Shown: positions 36,946 to 49,126 of the stretch, piece by piece
Position numbering within the stretch: position 1 is the stretch's first letter
How the letters are laid out: the number at the start of each line of letters is the position of its first letter
Source of the DNA: Dipteris shenzhenensis
Taxonomy: Eukaryota > Polypodiophyta > Polypodiopsida > Gleicheniales
Length of the DNA stretch: 64,000 bases
Assembly (NCBI GenBank): GCA_047967505.1
Contig: CM106539.1
Strand: one strand, 5' to 3'
The notes under the pieces: model-generated
What the model saw: only the letters and a program-made list of their open reading frames with translations
The model's database searches: none
What the model was told of the DNA's origin: nothing
Program-made: the position numbers and the translations under genes

Positions 36946-37640
36946 CCACATAAGATTTTTAACGTTTCAGGCTAATCCTTTCTTTGGTACACTGTCTTGG
37001 GTGGACTAAGGAACTCAAGCAACATTTTGTGGGGACGACAGAAAACTAAGTATTGTCATTTCCCCTTGGTAGGGCTAATGAATATCATTCATCTTGTTGT
37101 GGCAAGTAGCCGAGGGGGTCTTCTTGAGCCCTTGTTGAGCCACTTGTATAATTTTGGCCCTTGATTTTAGATTGATCTAAAGGCCTAAAAGAGGCCTTGC
37201 AAAAGCACAATTGTAAATTATAACCCTTGATCTTGGATTCATCCAAAGGGTTAGAAGATTTCCTATGCTTTTTCCTTTGAGCTTTTCATCATTCCTCATC
37301 ATCTTCATTTCATTGAGCATACATGCAGCTAGCCCTTTCCCTGATGTCTCGGGTGTAAAATTCAGGTGGTGAGCATGAAAATGTAGGTCATGAGCGTCCT
37401 CAATGGCTTGTCTCTCAATTGCTTCCGTGGTGATAGGAGTTTTGTGAGCAACAACAAGCCATGGAGGGAATGTGTGCACCTATGGAGGGACTTTGAGAAT
37501 TGATGCTGCCTTCCCTTTGCCCATCACCATCGTCATGGTCCTTCTAAGTGTTTCGATTACCATTGGTCCTGCAAACTATATTCTCGACCGAGGTACGAAT
37601 TTTGGTTTTTGTGGATCTAAAACTAGCTTGATCGAACTTC

Positions 37641-37642
<2 letters not shown>
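36946..37642. other. no gene recognised
   Basis: Non-coding sequence inserted relative to Y1. It contains two related lines near 37155 and 37215 (cccttgattttagattgatc and cccttgatcttggattcatc). Confidence 0.45.
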
Positions 37643-37686
<44 letters not shown>

Positions 37687-37715
37687 CCTCCCTCCCTCCC
37701 TCCCTCCCTCCCCCC
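37643..37715. repeat. (CT)n and (CCCT)n microsatellite
   Basis: Pure CT dinucleotides pass directly into CCCT tetranucleotides and a short C run. Confidence 0.97.
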
Positions 37716-38900
37716 ATATGTTTTGTATGGTAGGATCGAACAAGAAAAGGCGCAGCTTCCTATGGGCTACCCTGGAATATTCATTGTTTTTGTTGTAGAT
37801 CTACGCAACACCAAAGGTTACTGGTCTAGCATCACCTTCGACAAGCCATCGCTCATAAGTTGGATTCAGCGTCCCTGATTGTTGGGTTGCATTAACGTTC
37901 AACGGCTTCGCTTTGAGATAGGATGTCGGACACGACTAGCACATGGAGGTACCTCGATGCCATGGTAGTTGCGTCGGGTGTGCGTAGGGATCCATATGAG
38001 ATCCTTGGAGTGGCCAGAGATGCGTTGGATGAATCGGCTTTCTGAAAGTTGGCTCTGAAGTAATTCGCCTAGCGTGCTGCTCGTAGTGATTTTATTGACG
38101 TTTGACTACGATTATGACTATTGACATTCAGGTAATATATTAATATCTTATCCATTCGCGAGACTTATCTCGACGCTAATATTCTTGGTGTTTATATTCT
38201 TTGTGTTAATATTCTCGATGTTATCTCGGCACCTAGGGAAGGGCCCGTTCCTTCGGATTATAACTCTTTTGGGAAGGAAGCGCGTTGCCTCCCCGCCCAC
38301 ACTATGGGTGGTTATAATAATTATATATTATCATATAAATATTTTCAATATGCTTGTTTTCAATTTGAATTCTTACAACATTGCTCTCTTTTAATGCATG
38401 TTATCGATGCGACGTAGCAAGGAAATCCAAGATGGATGCAAGATTGAAGAATGATGACACTTTTGTTCCTATGGTTGTAGTCCATGTGACAATATTGTAT
38501 AGACTTTAGTTATTGTATCGCCTTATTTATGTATTTGTTAGACTTCAGCTTCCAAAATATGGACATCAATAATAAATCACCACCCTTGACATTTGCAGGG
38601 AGGATCGACCCTATGTCGCGTCATGTCCACCATTTTACTCATTCGCCATTTTCCTTAAAAAAATTGATAAAATACTAGGATTCAAAGTTCAATTTCGAGT
38701 TGGTAGTTGTTAGGTGCTCTACAATGGAAAGGCTCCCTGCCGCGCAAAATAAATTGGTTGGGTGTGTTGACAAAAAGATGGTTGATGGGGTGTTCAAGGA
38801 TAGGATGAATAAAAAAGATTAAAACGGAATTAAGGGGTTTGAATTCGAAACGGGCGGCAAGGAGGGGGAAACGGGCAAAAGAATGGGGGGACACGTGGAG
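37716..38900. other. no gene recognised upstream of Ran
   Basis: No coding frame or known element was recognised. It probably includes the distal upstream region of the Ran gene. Confidence 0.45.
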
Positions 38901-39154
38901 GGATCGGAAGGTCGCGTTGAAGCAAAGCTAAAGAGATGGACGGAGATCCGAAAAAGGCGGGAGGCGGTTAAAAAGGAACCACGGTAGGGGTGAACCGTGG
39001 GTAGGGAGGAAGGGTGAGGGTTAAGGAATGGTGAAAGGGAGGGTAAGGTTAAGGGGATCTCTTTTGGGAGCATTTTTGTGCTCTTTTTCTTCTTCGTCTT
39101 CATTTTCTGCTTCGCCATCTCCATTTTTGTTCCTCCTCTCCATCCTCTGCTTCC
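38901..39154 (+). promoter_or_regulatory. putative Ran core promoter and 5' UTR
   Basis: The last 90 bases before the ATG are rich in CT (cttcttcgtcttcattttct and similar), typical of a plant 5' UTR. No clear TATA box was found. A short inverted pair ccacgg/ccgtgg lies near 38980-39000. The transcription start is not determined. Confidence 0.4.
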
Positions 39155-40967
39155 ATGGTACTTTTCCCCTCCTTCTCCTCTCTCTGTTCATCCTTTTTTT
39201 CGTTTTTCCCTCTCACCATTTTCTCCCTCCTTTTCAGGCCCTCCCCGGTCAGCAGCAAGCCGATTGCCCCAGCTTTAAGCTCGTCATCGTTGGCGATGGT
39301 GGCACAGGTCTAGATCCTCTCCCCTCGTACATTTTTTTATTCGTTCTTTCCAGCTTATGCAGATTTAGATCGCCATCGCTGCGTCTTCAACTCCTTGGAT
39401 TGGATCCTGCTCAGATCGTGCCTTCCTTTTGTGCCTTTCACAGGGAAAACCACATTCGTCAAGCGTCATTTGACGGGGGAGTTTGAAAAGAAATATGAAC
39501 GTGAGTATCATCTTAGTAGGACTGTGACTCTCGCCGGGTTTTGAAACACAATTGATGCCTGATTTTTTGCTACGTATCACGCAGCAACGATTGGCGTTGA
39601 AGTGCATCCGCTTGACTTCTTTACCAACTGCGGCAAAATACGTTTTTACTGCTGGGACACTGCTGGACAAGAAAAATTTGGAGGACTACGAGATGGCTAC
39701 TAGTAAGTTATTGGAAGAAGATGAGTGCTGTCCAATTCCGTGGCTCAAGCTTTGTGGCTGATCTGTTTGAAATGCGTTTGCAGTATTCACGGACAGTGTG
39801 CCATTATCATGTTCGACGTTACTGCGCGGCTGACTTACAAAAACGTGCCGACGTGGCACCGGGATTTGTGCAGGTCAAGAGAGATCCTTTGCTTGTTCGC
39901 ATTGTGATCGTGATGGTCTACTAGGCATTTGCTGATGCACTTTACGATTTTGCAGGGTTTGTGAAAATATCCCTATCGTTCTGTGTGGTAACAAGGTTGA
40001 TGTGAAGAATAGGCAAGTCAAAGCCAAGCAGGTCACGTTCCACAGAAAGAAAAATCTCCAGTACTACGAAATATCGGCTAAGAGCAACTACAACTTTGAG
40101 AAGCCATATCTGTACCTTGCTAGGAAATTGGCGGGGTAGGCAGTTTCCTATCCAAGTTTCATGGTTGGGCGTCTGATTACATTTTCAATTTGCGCTTCCC
40201 CTCTTCTCCTACTAATCAAATTTTATATTTTAGGGATCCTAATTTGCATTTCGTGGAGTCACCTGCACTAGCGCCCCCAGAAGTTCAGATCGACCTTGCA
40301 GCTCAGCAAATGTAAGATCTGGAATGTCCGTTTTCTCGTATTCAATCATTGCCCTCTCAATCGCTAGGAGTTTTCGGATAGTAACTTCACGACACAGTTA
40401 AAATGTGAAGCCATTTGGGCGTTTCCAATTGTAAAAATCATATTGTTCAAACTTTGTGGTATGTGTAGTTTTGGACGGGCTTTCCTGAAAGCTTATCTTG
40501 TTCTTCTTTTTTCCGGATTGTCTTATTTGGAAAAGGGATCGGAGGGTTCTGTTTCCAATGCTTGCCTGTGGCTGTCCACCTACTACGCAACTTGCCTGCG
40601 TCTGCTTGTGGATTTCTGCTCACATCAGCTGCTGAGTGCTAGCAGTACATGATACTATGGGTTTTCGTGGCTGGTAGAGCTTGTTCTGCAATAGATTTTA
40701 TCTGGTCAATCTTCGCATGGGATGCCATTGTCGTAGTTTATGTGATGCCATTGTCGTTATTTATGTCATGCCATTGTCTTTTGTTTATATGAAGCTGAAA
40801 TTTGGGGATAAGCCGGGGTTTTTCTAGATGTAGTTCTGCTTTTCTGAGCTGTTCAATTCTGAACTTAGGCAGACAAGGGCGTTTTCTTTGGCCTCAGGTA
40901 TGAAGCGGAATTGGCTGCAGCTGCAGCACAGCCTTTGCCAGATGATGAAGATGATGCATTTGATTAG
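39155..40967 (+). CDS. RAN: Ran GTPase, 221 aa, eight coding exons
   Basis: Ran is the small GTPase whose GTP/GDP gradient drives nuclear transport and spindle and nuclear-envelope assembly. Exons: 39155-39157 (ATG only), 39238-39307, 39444-39500, 39585-39702, 39784-39873, 39956-40135, 40234-40311, 40898-40967. All introns are GT...AG, the phases match, and the spliced length is exactly 222 codons with TAG. The 221-aa length equals that of typical plant Ran. Motifs: P-loop GDGGTGKT (residues 20-27), switch I EPTIGVE (Thr45), DTAGQE (68-73), NKVD (125-128), SAK (153-155), and the Ran acidic tail DDEDDAFD in place of a lipidation site. The last intron (586 bp) is far longer than the others (80-136 bp). 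No defect was seen; it appears functional. Confidence 0.97.
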
Positions 40968-41545
40968 CTTGCCAGCTGCTCTTTTCCAAGTTGCATTTCA
41001 TGTTACCTCTTGTAGAGAAAGGTCGATTGTGCAGGAGATGTGTTGCAGGCTTCAGTGGAGATGCTTTTGATGAAACAGCTCAATGCAAAGTCTAATTGCA
41101 GGAGTTGCGTTTTGTAGTTAACAGCAGAGCTTTCAATTTTAACCAGTGTCATGGTCTTTTTTTTGGAGGGTAGGGAAATACCTGCAAATTGCAGTTTCCA
41201 TATTCTACAATTTTGTGTTTCTGCCATGTGGGGCAGATGGTAAGGGGAGCTGGTACTGTGATGAAAGCTGTCCCATGCCTTCAATAAGGTAGAAGGGAAC
41301 GTCTTTTCAACTTAATACTTCTTGCCAACTATGACACTCTTCTATAAGCTTTAATGTAGTCATCAGGCAACAATTTGCTTGGTGTCTTTTGTATGACCCA
41401 AGGGTGTGATAATCTATATGGCAGATTTTGTAGTTTGAAGTCCTTGTGTAATTTGTGTGACCCTAGGGAATGATAATGTAAATGGCATCATGTGGAGTGT
41501 TGAATTAAAAGGCTGTCACATGTTGTAATCAATGAAGAAAAAGTT
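40968..41545 (+). other. probable Ran 3' UTR and downstream region
   Basis: The sequence after the stop is T-rich with no coding frame. No perfect AATAAA was found; gaattaaaagg near 41502 and aatgaagaaa near 41531 are possible plant-type polyadenylation signals. The end is a guess. Confidence 0.35.
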
Positions 41546-41752
41546 CGTTTTCTTGCAATCATTCTGAATCTTTGGCTGTATCTTGTTGCGTCATGCGTGG
41601 CATGGCTCTTAACATTGTTGAAGTGTCTATCTAGTGGACCTCCCTATTATACTCACATATTAAAAGATGTTTAAGGAATTAGATTTTTTTTCCCACAAGC
41701 AAAGAAGAGACTTTTAAAAATGAGATACAGAAGGGAATAAGCAGCTTTGTAA

Positions 41753-42225
41753 GCTGAAACTACAGGGCAGTCTCTAAGGTGTGATATATGACCACTCCTT
41801 CCAAACTTCTATGACAAATATTGAGCTATTCTAAGGAGCTCCCATTTAAATCTCTTTAGCATCTCATTCTACAGCTTCCTGTGGTGACAGACCGCAAAAT
41901 TTTTTCATTTCCTAACATACTGAATTACTGATTTGCCACAGCTTAAACTACAGGGCAGTTTCTAAGGTGTTATATGTGACCTTCCAAATTTCTATGATAA
42001 ATATTGAGCTAATCTAATGAGCTCCTACTTCAACCCCTTTAGCATCTCATTCTGCAGCTTCCTGTTGTGACAGACCACAAAATTCCTCCATTTCCTAATC
42101 CTATATTCCTTATTTTTAACTTTGACGTGACGATCAGAGACTAACAGACCACAAAATTCCTCCATTTCCTAATCCTAATCTTATATTCCTTATTTTGAAC
42201 TTTGACGTGGCGATCAGAGACGTTA
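41753..42225. repeat. tandem duplications downstream of Ran
   Basis: A unit of about 190 bp beginning gct-aaactacagggcag occurs at 41753 and again at 41941. Its end (agaccacaaaattcctccat...gatcagagac) is then repeated once more as a unit of about 75 bp (about 42072 and 42147). Confidence 0.85.
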
Positions 42226-42935
42226 CACGAGACTAACACACGTCGGTCAAGGGGAAGTGGGGATCAAAGAGGGGGGATCTATGGATGGTTACGAACGGCT
42301 TGTGCGCTCTCTTTGTCTCTCCCTCTCTCCCTCTCTCTCTCTTCTTCTCCCCCTACGTCGCAAAGACAAGGTTTGGCATCCCTGCCATTAGAAGCTGCTC
42401 AGCTCGCATTAGCATTAGCTTTGCTGAATGCATCTAGCTCTTGACCAGGAGTGAAGCACGAGAGGATTTTGGGCGATGCTCGATGTGGAGGTGTTCTTTG
42501 TCAGGTAGAGACGCTCTTCGAGGAGAGCTACTGCCTTGCTACCTAGCCGATTGTTATCTTCTATTTCACTCCAAGCGTTTGAATGACAGAATAATGCATA
42601 CACTCTTGGCATCCCTGTGCTTCTCCATCAACAAGCTACGTGACATAAGCTTTGGTCGAGTCCATGGATTGGGAGGCAGGAAAGACTCAGTCTTTCTCCC
42701 ACCTTCCCTTTCTCCTCCTCTCTCCCCCTTCATTTCCCCCTGTTTCATACCAGAATGTCGATGTCCACCGTCCACAACAAAGGTCCACAATCAATCGATT
42801 GCTCATTCTCAAAGTTCTGCAACTCGACGTCCACAATCGCCAATCCACAACAAAGATCTGCAAGGTCCGCCAATTTGAAACGCAAGATGCCAAGTTCCCG
42901 AGACAAGTTTATATAAACCTACAACAAGTGCCCAG
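42226..42935. other. no gene recognised (CT-rich patches)
   Basis: It contains pyrimidine-rich stretches near 42310-42350 and 42690-42740. The open frames here are low-complexity and I do not support any as genes. Confidence 0.4.
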
Positions 42936-43150
42936 ATGTTGAGCGCACTTGTAGAAAATTTGGATGAGGTAGAGATGCTTTGCAGCTTCCTAGAGAATGT
43001 AGAGAAGCTGCATAGGTGAAGGGGCTGTCGTAGCGTTGTTGTGCCCAGATGGACGCACTTACAGAAATTTTGTATGTTGAGCGCACTTGAAGAGAATTTG
43101 GATGAGGTAAAGCCACAGTGCCGCATCATAGAGAATGTAGAAGGGGTTGT
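42936..43150. repeat. imperfect direct repeat
   Basis: The phrase tgagcgcacttg.agag.aatttggatgaggta occurs near 42938 and near 43077, with tagagaatgtagaag following in both. Nothing suggests coding. Confidence 0.6.
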
Positions 43151-46100
43151 CATACGACGTCCAAACAAAAGGAATTGATGTAGGGTAGCGTCAAAGAAGG
43201 GGAGATGTCAGACAAAGGAAGGGGAGGGACAAAGAAAAGGGGTCTCGTCTCAATTCCAATCTTGATCTTGAAATTCGCATGTGAATGTCAATGTCGATTT
43301 CAGTCTAGCTCTTGAATTTCTTTGTCAATTCGCCTCGAAATCCGCACGCATGAAGCTTCTTCAAAAATTTGTGTAGAGAGAAATGTTCTTCTCCGAATAT
43401 GCTTTTTCCAATCTAGACCCGCCTTTTAGTAATAAAGCCATTAAAACAAAAAAACTGCCCTCTTTGGAGATCCAATCTCTCAAATGGTGCGGAATTTGGA
43501 AATAATCAAAAAGACATCTTCGAACCATATCTCGATTTTCCACAACTTTGACTTCATCTCAATGTGCCAAAATCCGCTGTTCTAGGCCTTAAATCTGCAT
43601 TTGAGAAGTGTGTAGAGAAGAGAGACCTCTTTTAGCTCTCCATTATTGTAATGGGCGCTCCAAACAACAATATGAGTTCCTCACCACATCGATTGGGAAT
43701 ATGCAAATGTCGAGCCTTCTAAGTTTATAGTAGATGTGCTAAAGAGCTTTATTGATCTGGTGTATATGAACGTTGAGCCATCTAAGTTTACGGTAGAAAT
43801 ATAGAAGAGAAACTACCAAAATTTTAAGAGACTCCCAATCGGTCAAAAATCAAGACTCTAATGGAAGTTGACTTCTAATAGCTAGGAGACACGGCTTTCT
43901 AGGATATGAGCTAATCGTGTTTATGGGGACGTGGTAAAGCAAAAGCCCAAAGCGTTGGTGGTAGAAGATGAGGAGCAGCACTTTCACAAATTTTATCATT
44001 GATCATAGAGCCGTTGACTTTGTGCTAGGGGTTGTGCAACGCTTTTGCGAGATCCTCCTAGCATCACAAGTTCCTATTACCAAGGACAACATTGCTCACA
44101 AGAATTTATTCGAGGTGAGAGTGGGTTGCTCTTCCGAGACTACTCTCAGGAAGTTAGAAAACATGGACTTCTAATAAGATGAGCCTTGAGATGATAGAGT
44201 GAGGGTTGTTAGGTAAGGATTTTGCTCTAGATGTTGGGTCTAATGTGATAAAGTTGTGGTGCACTTGAAGTTTGTGCTCGATGATGGAGCTCTCTTGAAA
44301 TTCATTTCCTTGACAACATTTGTCATAGCATCATTCTCATCATGATCTGTTATCTGGCTATTGCACAATGGTGCAATTTGTAGCATGTGGAGGGGGATAA
44401 GCTTCTCCTTTTGTGCAATTCAATCTACTGGAAGGGGTTGCCACTTTGTTCCATGATTTGGGCATCCTGAGGTGCTGCAACATTGCAATTTGGGAGCCAA
44501 TGCAGTTCTTGCGGTCCCTAGCTCATGAGCCATGTCTCCCTTATAGCGCAAGCTTCACATAGCCCTCGGATCAAACCAGCATCGCACTCGCCAGCTTGAT
44601 TTGGAGGTGACTATGGTTAAAACCCACTAGCCATGATGCAATTTTGATTGATGAGAAATACGTGTAGCAGGTCCTTCACCTCTTAGGGCTATGCCAATGC
44701 CTGTGTTGGATGTCTCACCAAGCATCTGAGAAAGACCCACAAATAGATTGTGCCCTCATGCTAATCCATTGCCTTCGTTGAAATGGCTATTCTATGTCCG
44801 TAGCACATGTCTGAGGGAGGGCAACAAGAGTTAAGATCCTCAAACAAACACATAAGTTAAAGGGTACAAAGATTTGGATATCTGAGAAGCTCAGTCCAAT
44901 CCAACTGAAATAAAGAAATAGTGAACTCACTAAAGTAAAGGAGGCACGAAAGCATGAAAATGGGTGGTTTATCGAGATTGGCTAGCATTAACTAGGGACT
45001 TCAAATACAAAGACTCTTTAGAGGGAGATCTTAGCTCGGACTTGTGGAAATCATCTCCTATGTCTAAAGGATAGGTACCCTTGTTAGAAGGAGGGTGCTC
45101 AAGAATCAAATAGGTGTACTCCTCCTAAGCCCATACCAATCTATATGATGTAAAGGTGTCTCATTGTATGAGACCAAAATGTGGCTTCTATCTCACCAGT
45201 TTGAGTCACTGTTGGAGTATTGGCTCAGGGCTAACAAGAGTGGTATCTTGGGAGGTTGGTGGAGTAGGAGGATCTTGTTTAGATTGAGACTCCAGTGAGG
45301 ATGCTACTTCATGAGTGGAGGGAGGAGACCTTGATTCTTAGGGATAGGGTTACTGTTTGCCTAGGAAGGTGAGCTATGGTGGATTCTTAGGGATAGGGTT
45401 AGTGTTTGTTTAGGAAGGTGAGCTATGGTGCAGTGAGTTTTTTACAAAAAACTTGGTAGAGGGGGAGGTGGAGGCCTTGAAAGGGACTCCAAGATTGTTA
45501 CCTCCGGCTCTTTTGTGGTTGAGCACATTCCAATTGCCACTTTTAAGCCTCTTTCCCCTTCTAATGTAAGTGCTCATTTAGCTCTAGTGATGTCTCTATC
45601 AACCCACTCAGGGTGTTGGTTAGCAACAGTAAGATTGGAGTTGGTCCTTCAAGACGAGGCACTTTGGGCCAACCCACGGCACCTAATTCTAGGCTATGCT
45701 AAATCATGCAGAGCTATGGCCCAAGCTTGCAATGAGCTTGGCATGCCACACACAACGCCTAAGCTACTTGTCAAATGTCCTTGAAAAGATATGGAGCCAA
45801 CCAATTTGAATGATGACTTGCATAAGCAGATTAACGAGAGATTAACCCCCTAATATAAAAACATTAATCCACTAATCCCTCACATCTTATAAAAGCAATA
45901 CCCCTATCCCTCATTTCCTTCCCCTTACTTTTGTAGCCATTCCCCTTTCTCCTCCTCCTCCAAGTTCTGTCTATCCTCCATTTTCTTGTCCATCTCCATC
46001 ACTACCACTTTTTCCATCCATCTCCACACCCTCCACTTCCATTTTCCATGCACCTCCCACTTTTTGTCGGCCATCCGCACCACCGTTTTTTTTTGTCAGG

Positions 46101-47000
46101 CTCCCCTCACTCCACATTAGGCATCTTCTCCACCTTCATTCACCATCTCCATCCCCTCAACCACCCTTTTTTCCATTCATCCTCTCCCCTACACCACCAA
46201 TTGTATTCATAGGCTATAAGGGCTTTGGCCAAGAATTTGCTTGGAATGTATCCGGGATCTTTTTTAAGCCAATGTATTCTTGTAAGGAACCAAAAGAAAG
46301 GTTGTTTCCCTTGTTATTGTAGCTTGATTATTATATAACCCTATGATTGGTGGTAGAAGGTATTATATTCAAATTGTTGGTTGCAATGAGTTGCGATTGC
46401 CTACTGTTCTTGTTTGGGGTGTTCTAGCAGTAGTGATTTTAGCATGCAAACCTACGTATAACCACTTGCTGAGGTGAACTTGTCATACGTGGATGTTGAT
46501 GCTATGTGTGTTTGCCTTGTATGAGTTCATCATCTCATCCACAACCTTGAGGCTCCACATATCAAACCACGGTAGATTCGCCATGTCTAGCAGCTTGTTT
46601 CTCTTCAGCAGCTTAGCAGTCGTAGCTTGTCAATGGGATCAGGTTCTTAAAGTTGAGGGACAGGTCTCTCCCCTCTTACAGAAGTGGAAGAATCCATGAA
46701 TGTAGTGATAATGGGAAGAAATATGAGCACAAAGATGCAAGAGTAGCTAAGGATATAAAAGTGTTAACACCATAGTAGTAGTAAGGCTAGAAGCACAGTC
46801 TAGAGCAACAAAGATGATATCATTGTGTGTGTAGAGTAGCGACAAAGGTCCTCTACAATATCTTGAGCTTGAAAGATGGTGTGATGAATCTAAAAGGATG
46901 AGGATAGCCAAATTGCTCTCTAGAAAATATATGATCATACTTGCAAAATCAAGATCTAGAGAGAGAAAGATGAAACTAGAGATAGAAAGACTAAAAGCCT
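43151..47000. other. 3.8 kb without recognisable genes
   Basis: No family could be recognised on either strand and the frames are short. A tandem pair of about 48 bp (ttcttagggatagggtta...gagctatggtg) lies at 45336-45432. A pyrimidine-rich stretch lies at about 45900-46170. It may be old repeat sequence decayed beyond recognition by eye. Confidence 0.5.
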
Positions 47001-47540
47001 ACACTTTTTGGGGTCCCCTACAAAAAGTGTAGACACCCCAAGAGGTACCCTACAAAAAGTGTAGAGACTCTTACCCAAGAGGTCTCATAACAGAGAGGCC
47101 CCACCAAGAAGTCTCCTACGAAATGTGTAGAGACCAACATGTATATATCTCTCACTCAATGGAAAGAAGCTTCCACTCTTTGGGGTTCAGTGTTCAAGTT
47201 CACCATTGTGTTCATGTGATTGATCTCTCTTGGGTCCATGCTCCCATCCATACACTACCATGTTCTAGCATGATCTTACCCTTGCACTCCCTCCTCCCAT
47301 CTCCTCCTCCTCCCTCCTCCTCCTCCTCCTCCCTCCTCACTTCCCCCTCCTCCTTCTCCTTTCTTTTGAACCTTGAACTCCTCCTCCCTTCTCTTGAATT
47401 TTGGACCTTGGACTCTTTATCAACCCTGAAATCCTTCTAAACCATGGAACCCCCAGTTAGGTTTCTCAATCCTACCCCTTCTAAAACCTACAACCTCCTT
47501 ATAAACCCTTAAATTCCATTTGAGGTGAGAACCTCCAACA
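47001..47540 (+). repeat. promoter-like repeat X1
   Basis: It contains short repeats ctacaaaaagtgtag (47010-47120), a TATA-like TATATAT at 47142-47148, the phrase cactctttgggg at 47174-47185, and then a TCC-rich block (47285-47390) and ccttctaaaccatggaaccc. The same order recurs inverted in X2. It could be part of an LTR. Confidence 0.55.
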
Positions 47541-48480
47541 ATCCTTGTGGTCAATCCTTCTTTGTCAACTAAGCACACACTAGAGCTTCTTTCCATGCTT
47601 TATCCTACACCTCTCACCAGAATATGACCTGAGGACCTAAGCTACATCTTGAAGACCTATGCTATAGCAAGCAATGACATGATTATAGGTGACCAACACC
47701 ATCGGACCCTCAAAATGAGCTAGACAGAGATAACATTTTGGCATTGTTACGAGGGAGGTTAGCACCTAAAGTAAAAGAGGAGCATGCGTTTGCATGTGTG
47801 AGAAAGAACAACCTTCAAAACACCATCCAAGATACATCCCTCAAGGCAATGGAGTGCAAAAATGCTTCCAATTTGTGAAAAATTATGAGATTTTCATCTT
47901 ACATCCCTTCCACTTCTGTCCACCCCTTCGAATTCCGATCTCACCCTCCACTCTCACTTTTTTTTAAATGATTTTCTCCAAATTCCATCAAGTGCATTGA
48001 AGGTATATACTCCCCTATTTCATTCTCCCATTTTTCATCCATCCTCCTCCCATCTCTACCTCCCTTTTTTCCATCCATCCCAACCCCTTTCTCCTCCCAC
48101 AACTACCATTCTCCTTCTCTCTCTCCTCCACTCACCCCCTCCCTTCCATTATCTCTCTAGCATTCTTGCCCCCTTTCTTGTCCACTCATCTCTCTTTCAG
48201 TTACCCTTTCTCCATTCTCTCACACTTCTTCATCCATTGTCCCTGTAGGCTCTTTCCTATGGCTTTTATAGGAAGAGTAGGGTTTTCTCAGTATGCAGGG
48301 TTCCGAGGCTTTTTGTCACCTACAGATATATCGGGGTTGTCGGTTGTAGTATATGTGTAGCTTAGGATCTCGAGTCGTGTTCCGGTGAGAGACGTAGGCT
48401 TGAGTGTGGTAAGCAAACAAAGTGCATGCATGTGTAAAAGGAACATGTATCATCATGATCGAGGTAATGAAGGCTTTCGC
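47541..48480. other. no gene recognised between X1 and X2
   Basis: Includes a pyrimidine-rich stretch (about 47900-48240). No coding frame is supported. Confidence 0.4.
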
Positions 48481-48489
48481 CTTCATGGG

Positions 48490-48620
48490 GGGTTGCAAGG
48501 TTTAGGAGGAGTTTAAGGGTTAGAAGGAGGTTCTAGGGTTAGAAGGAGGTTCCAAGGTTTAGAAGGAGGTTCCATGGTTAGAAGGAGTTCCAAGGTTTAG
48601 AAGGAGGTTCAAAGGTTTAG
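48490..48620. repeat. minisatellite aaggaggttccaaggtttag
   Basis: About five to six imperfect copies of a 20-23 bp unit. Some copies contain telomere-like fragments (tttaaggg, tttaggg). Confidence 0.75.
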
Positions 48621-48731
48621 GGTAGAGTACATGGTGGAGAACTCGTCTCCCTCGAGATCATGGAGTTTAAGGGTTGAGGAACAAAGGGTTTAGGGGGGGC
48701 ATAGGAGTGGGAGAGGAAGAAGGTGTAAGAG

Positions 48732-48905
48732 CATGATGGAAAGAAGAGAGAGGAGGGAGGAGGAGGAGGAGGAGGAGGAGGGAGGAGGAGAGAGGAGGAG
48801 GAGGAGAGAGGAGGAGGAGGAGGGAGGAGGAGGAGGAAGAGGGAGGAGGAGAAGGGAGGAGGAGGAGGGAGGAGGAGGAGGGAGGAGGAGAGGGAGAGTA
48901 TGGGT
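48732..48905. repeat. purine-only GGAGGA tract
   Basis: About 170 bases of nearly pure G and A on the plus strand. The long Arg/Glu or Pro/Ser frames across it are artefacts of composition. Confidence 0.93.
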
Positions 48906-49126
48906 TGCAAGATTGGAGGAGAGGGGAGGAGGAGTTGCAACGTTAGGACATGCTTTTAGACGTGGAGTGCAAGGAAGCATGGACACTTGAGACAATTGCT
49001 TGGAATACCAAAGTAGAACTCAACACAATGCCCCAAAGAGTGTGGGCTTCATTCCATAATGGGGTATTTATACAAGTTGGAGAGCTTCTCTCTCTGCATG
49101 TAGGAAGTGTAACACATTCTCTCTCT

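Larger units (their letters stand above)
48481..49100 (-). repeat. promoter-like repeat X2 (inverted relative to X1)
   Basis: On the minus strand: TATAAATA at 49072-49065, CACTCTTTGGGG at 49042-49031, a TCC-rich block (48905-48732, seen as GGAGGA on plus) and then repeated AACCTCCTTCTAAACC units (48620-48490). Spacing from TATA to CACTCTTTGGGG is about 30 nt, as in X1. Confidence 0.55.

Noticed and set aside
42241-42878. A second host gene downstream of Ran
   Set aside because: The frames are short, pyrimidine-driven and without any recognisable domain or consistent splice structure.
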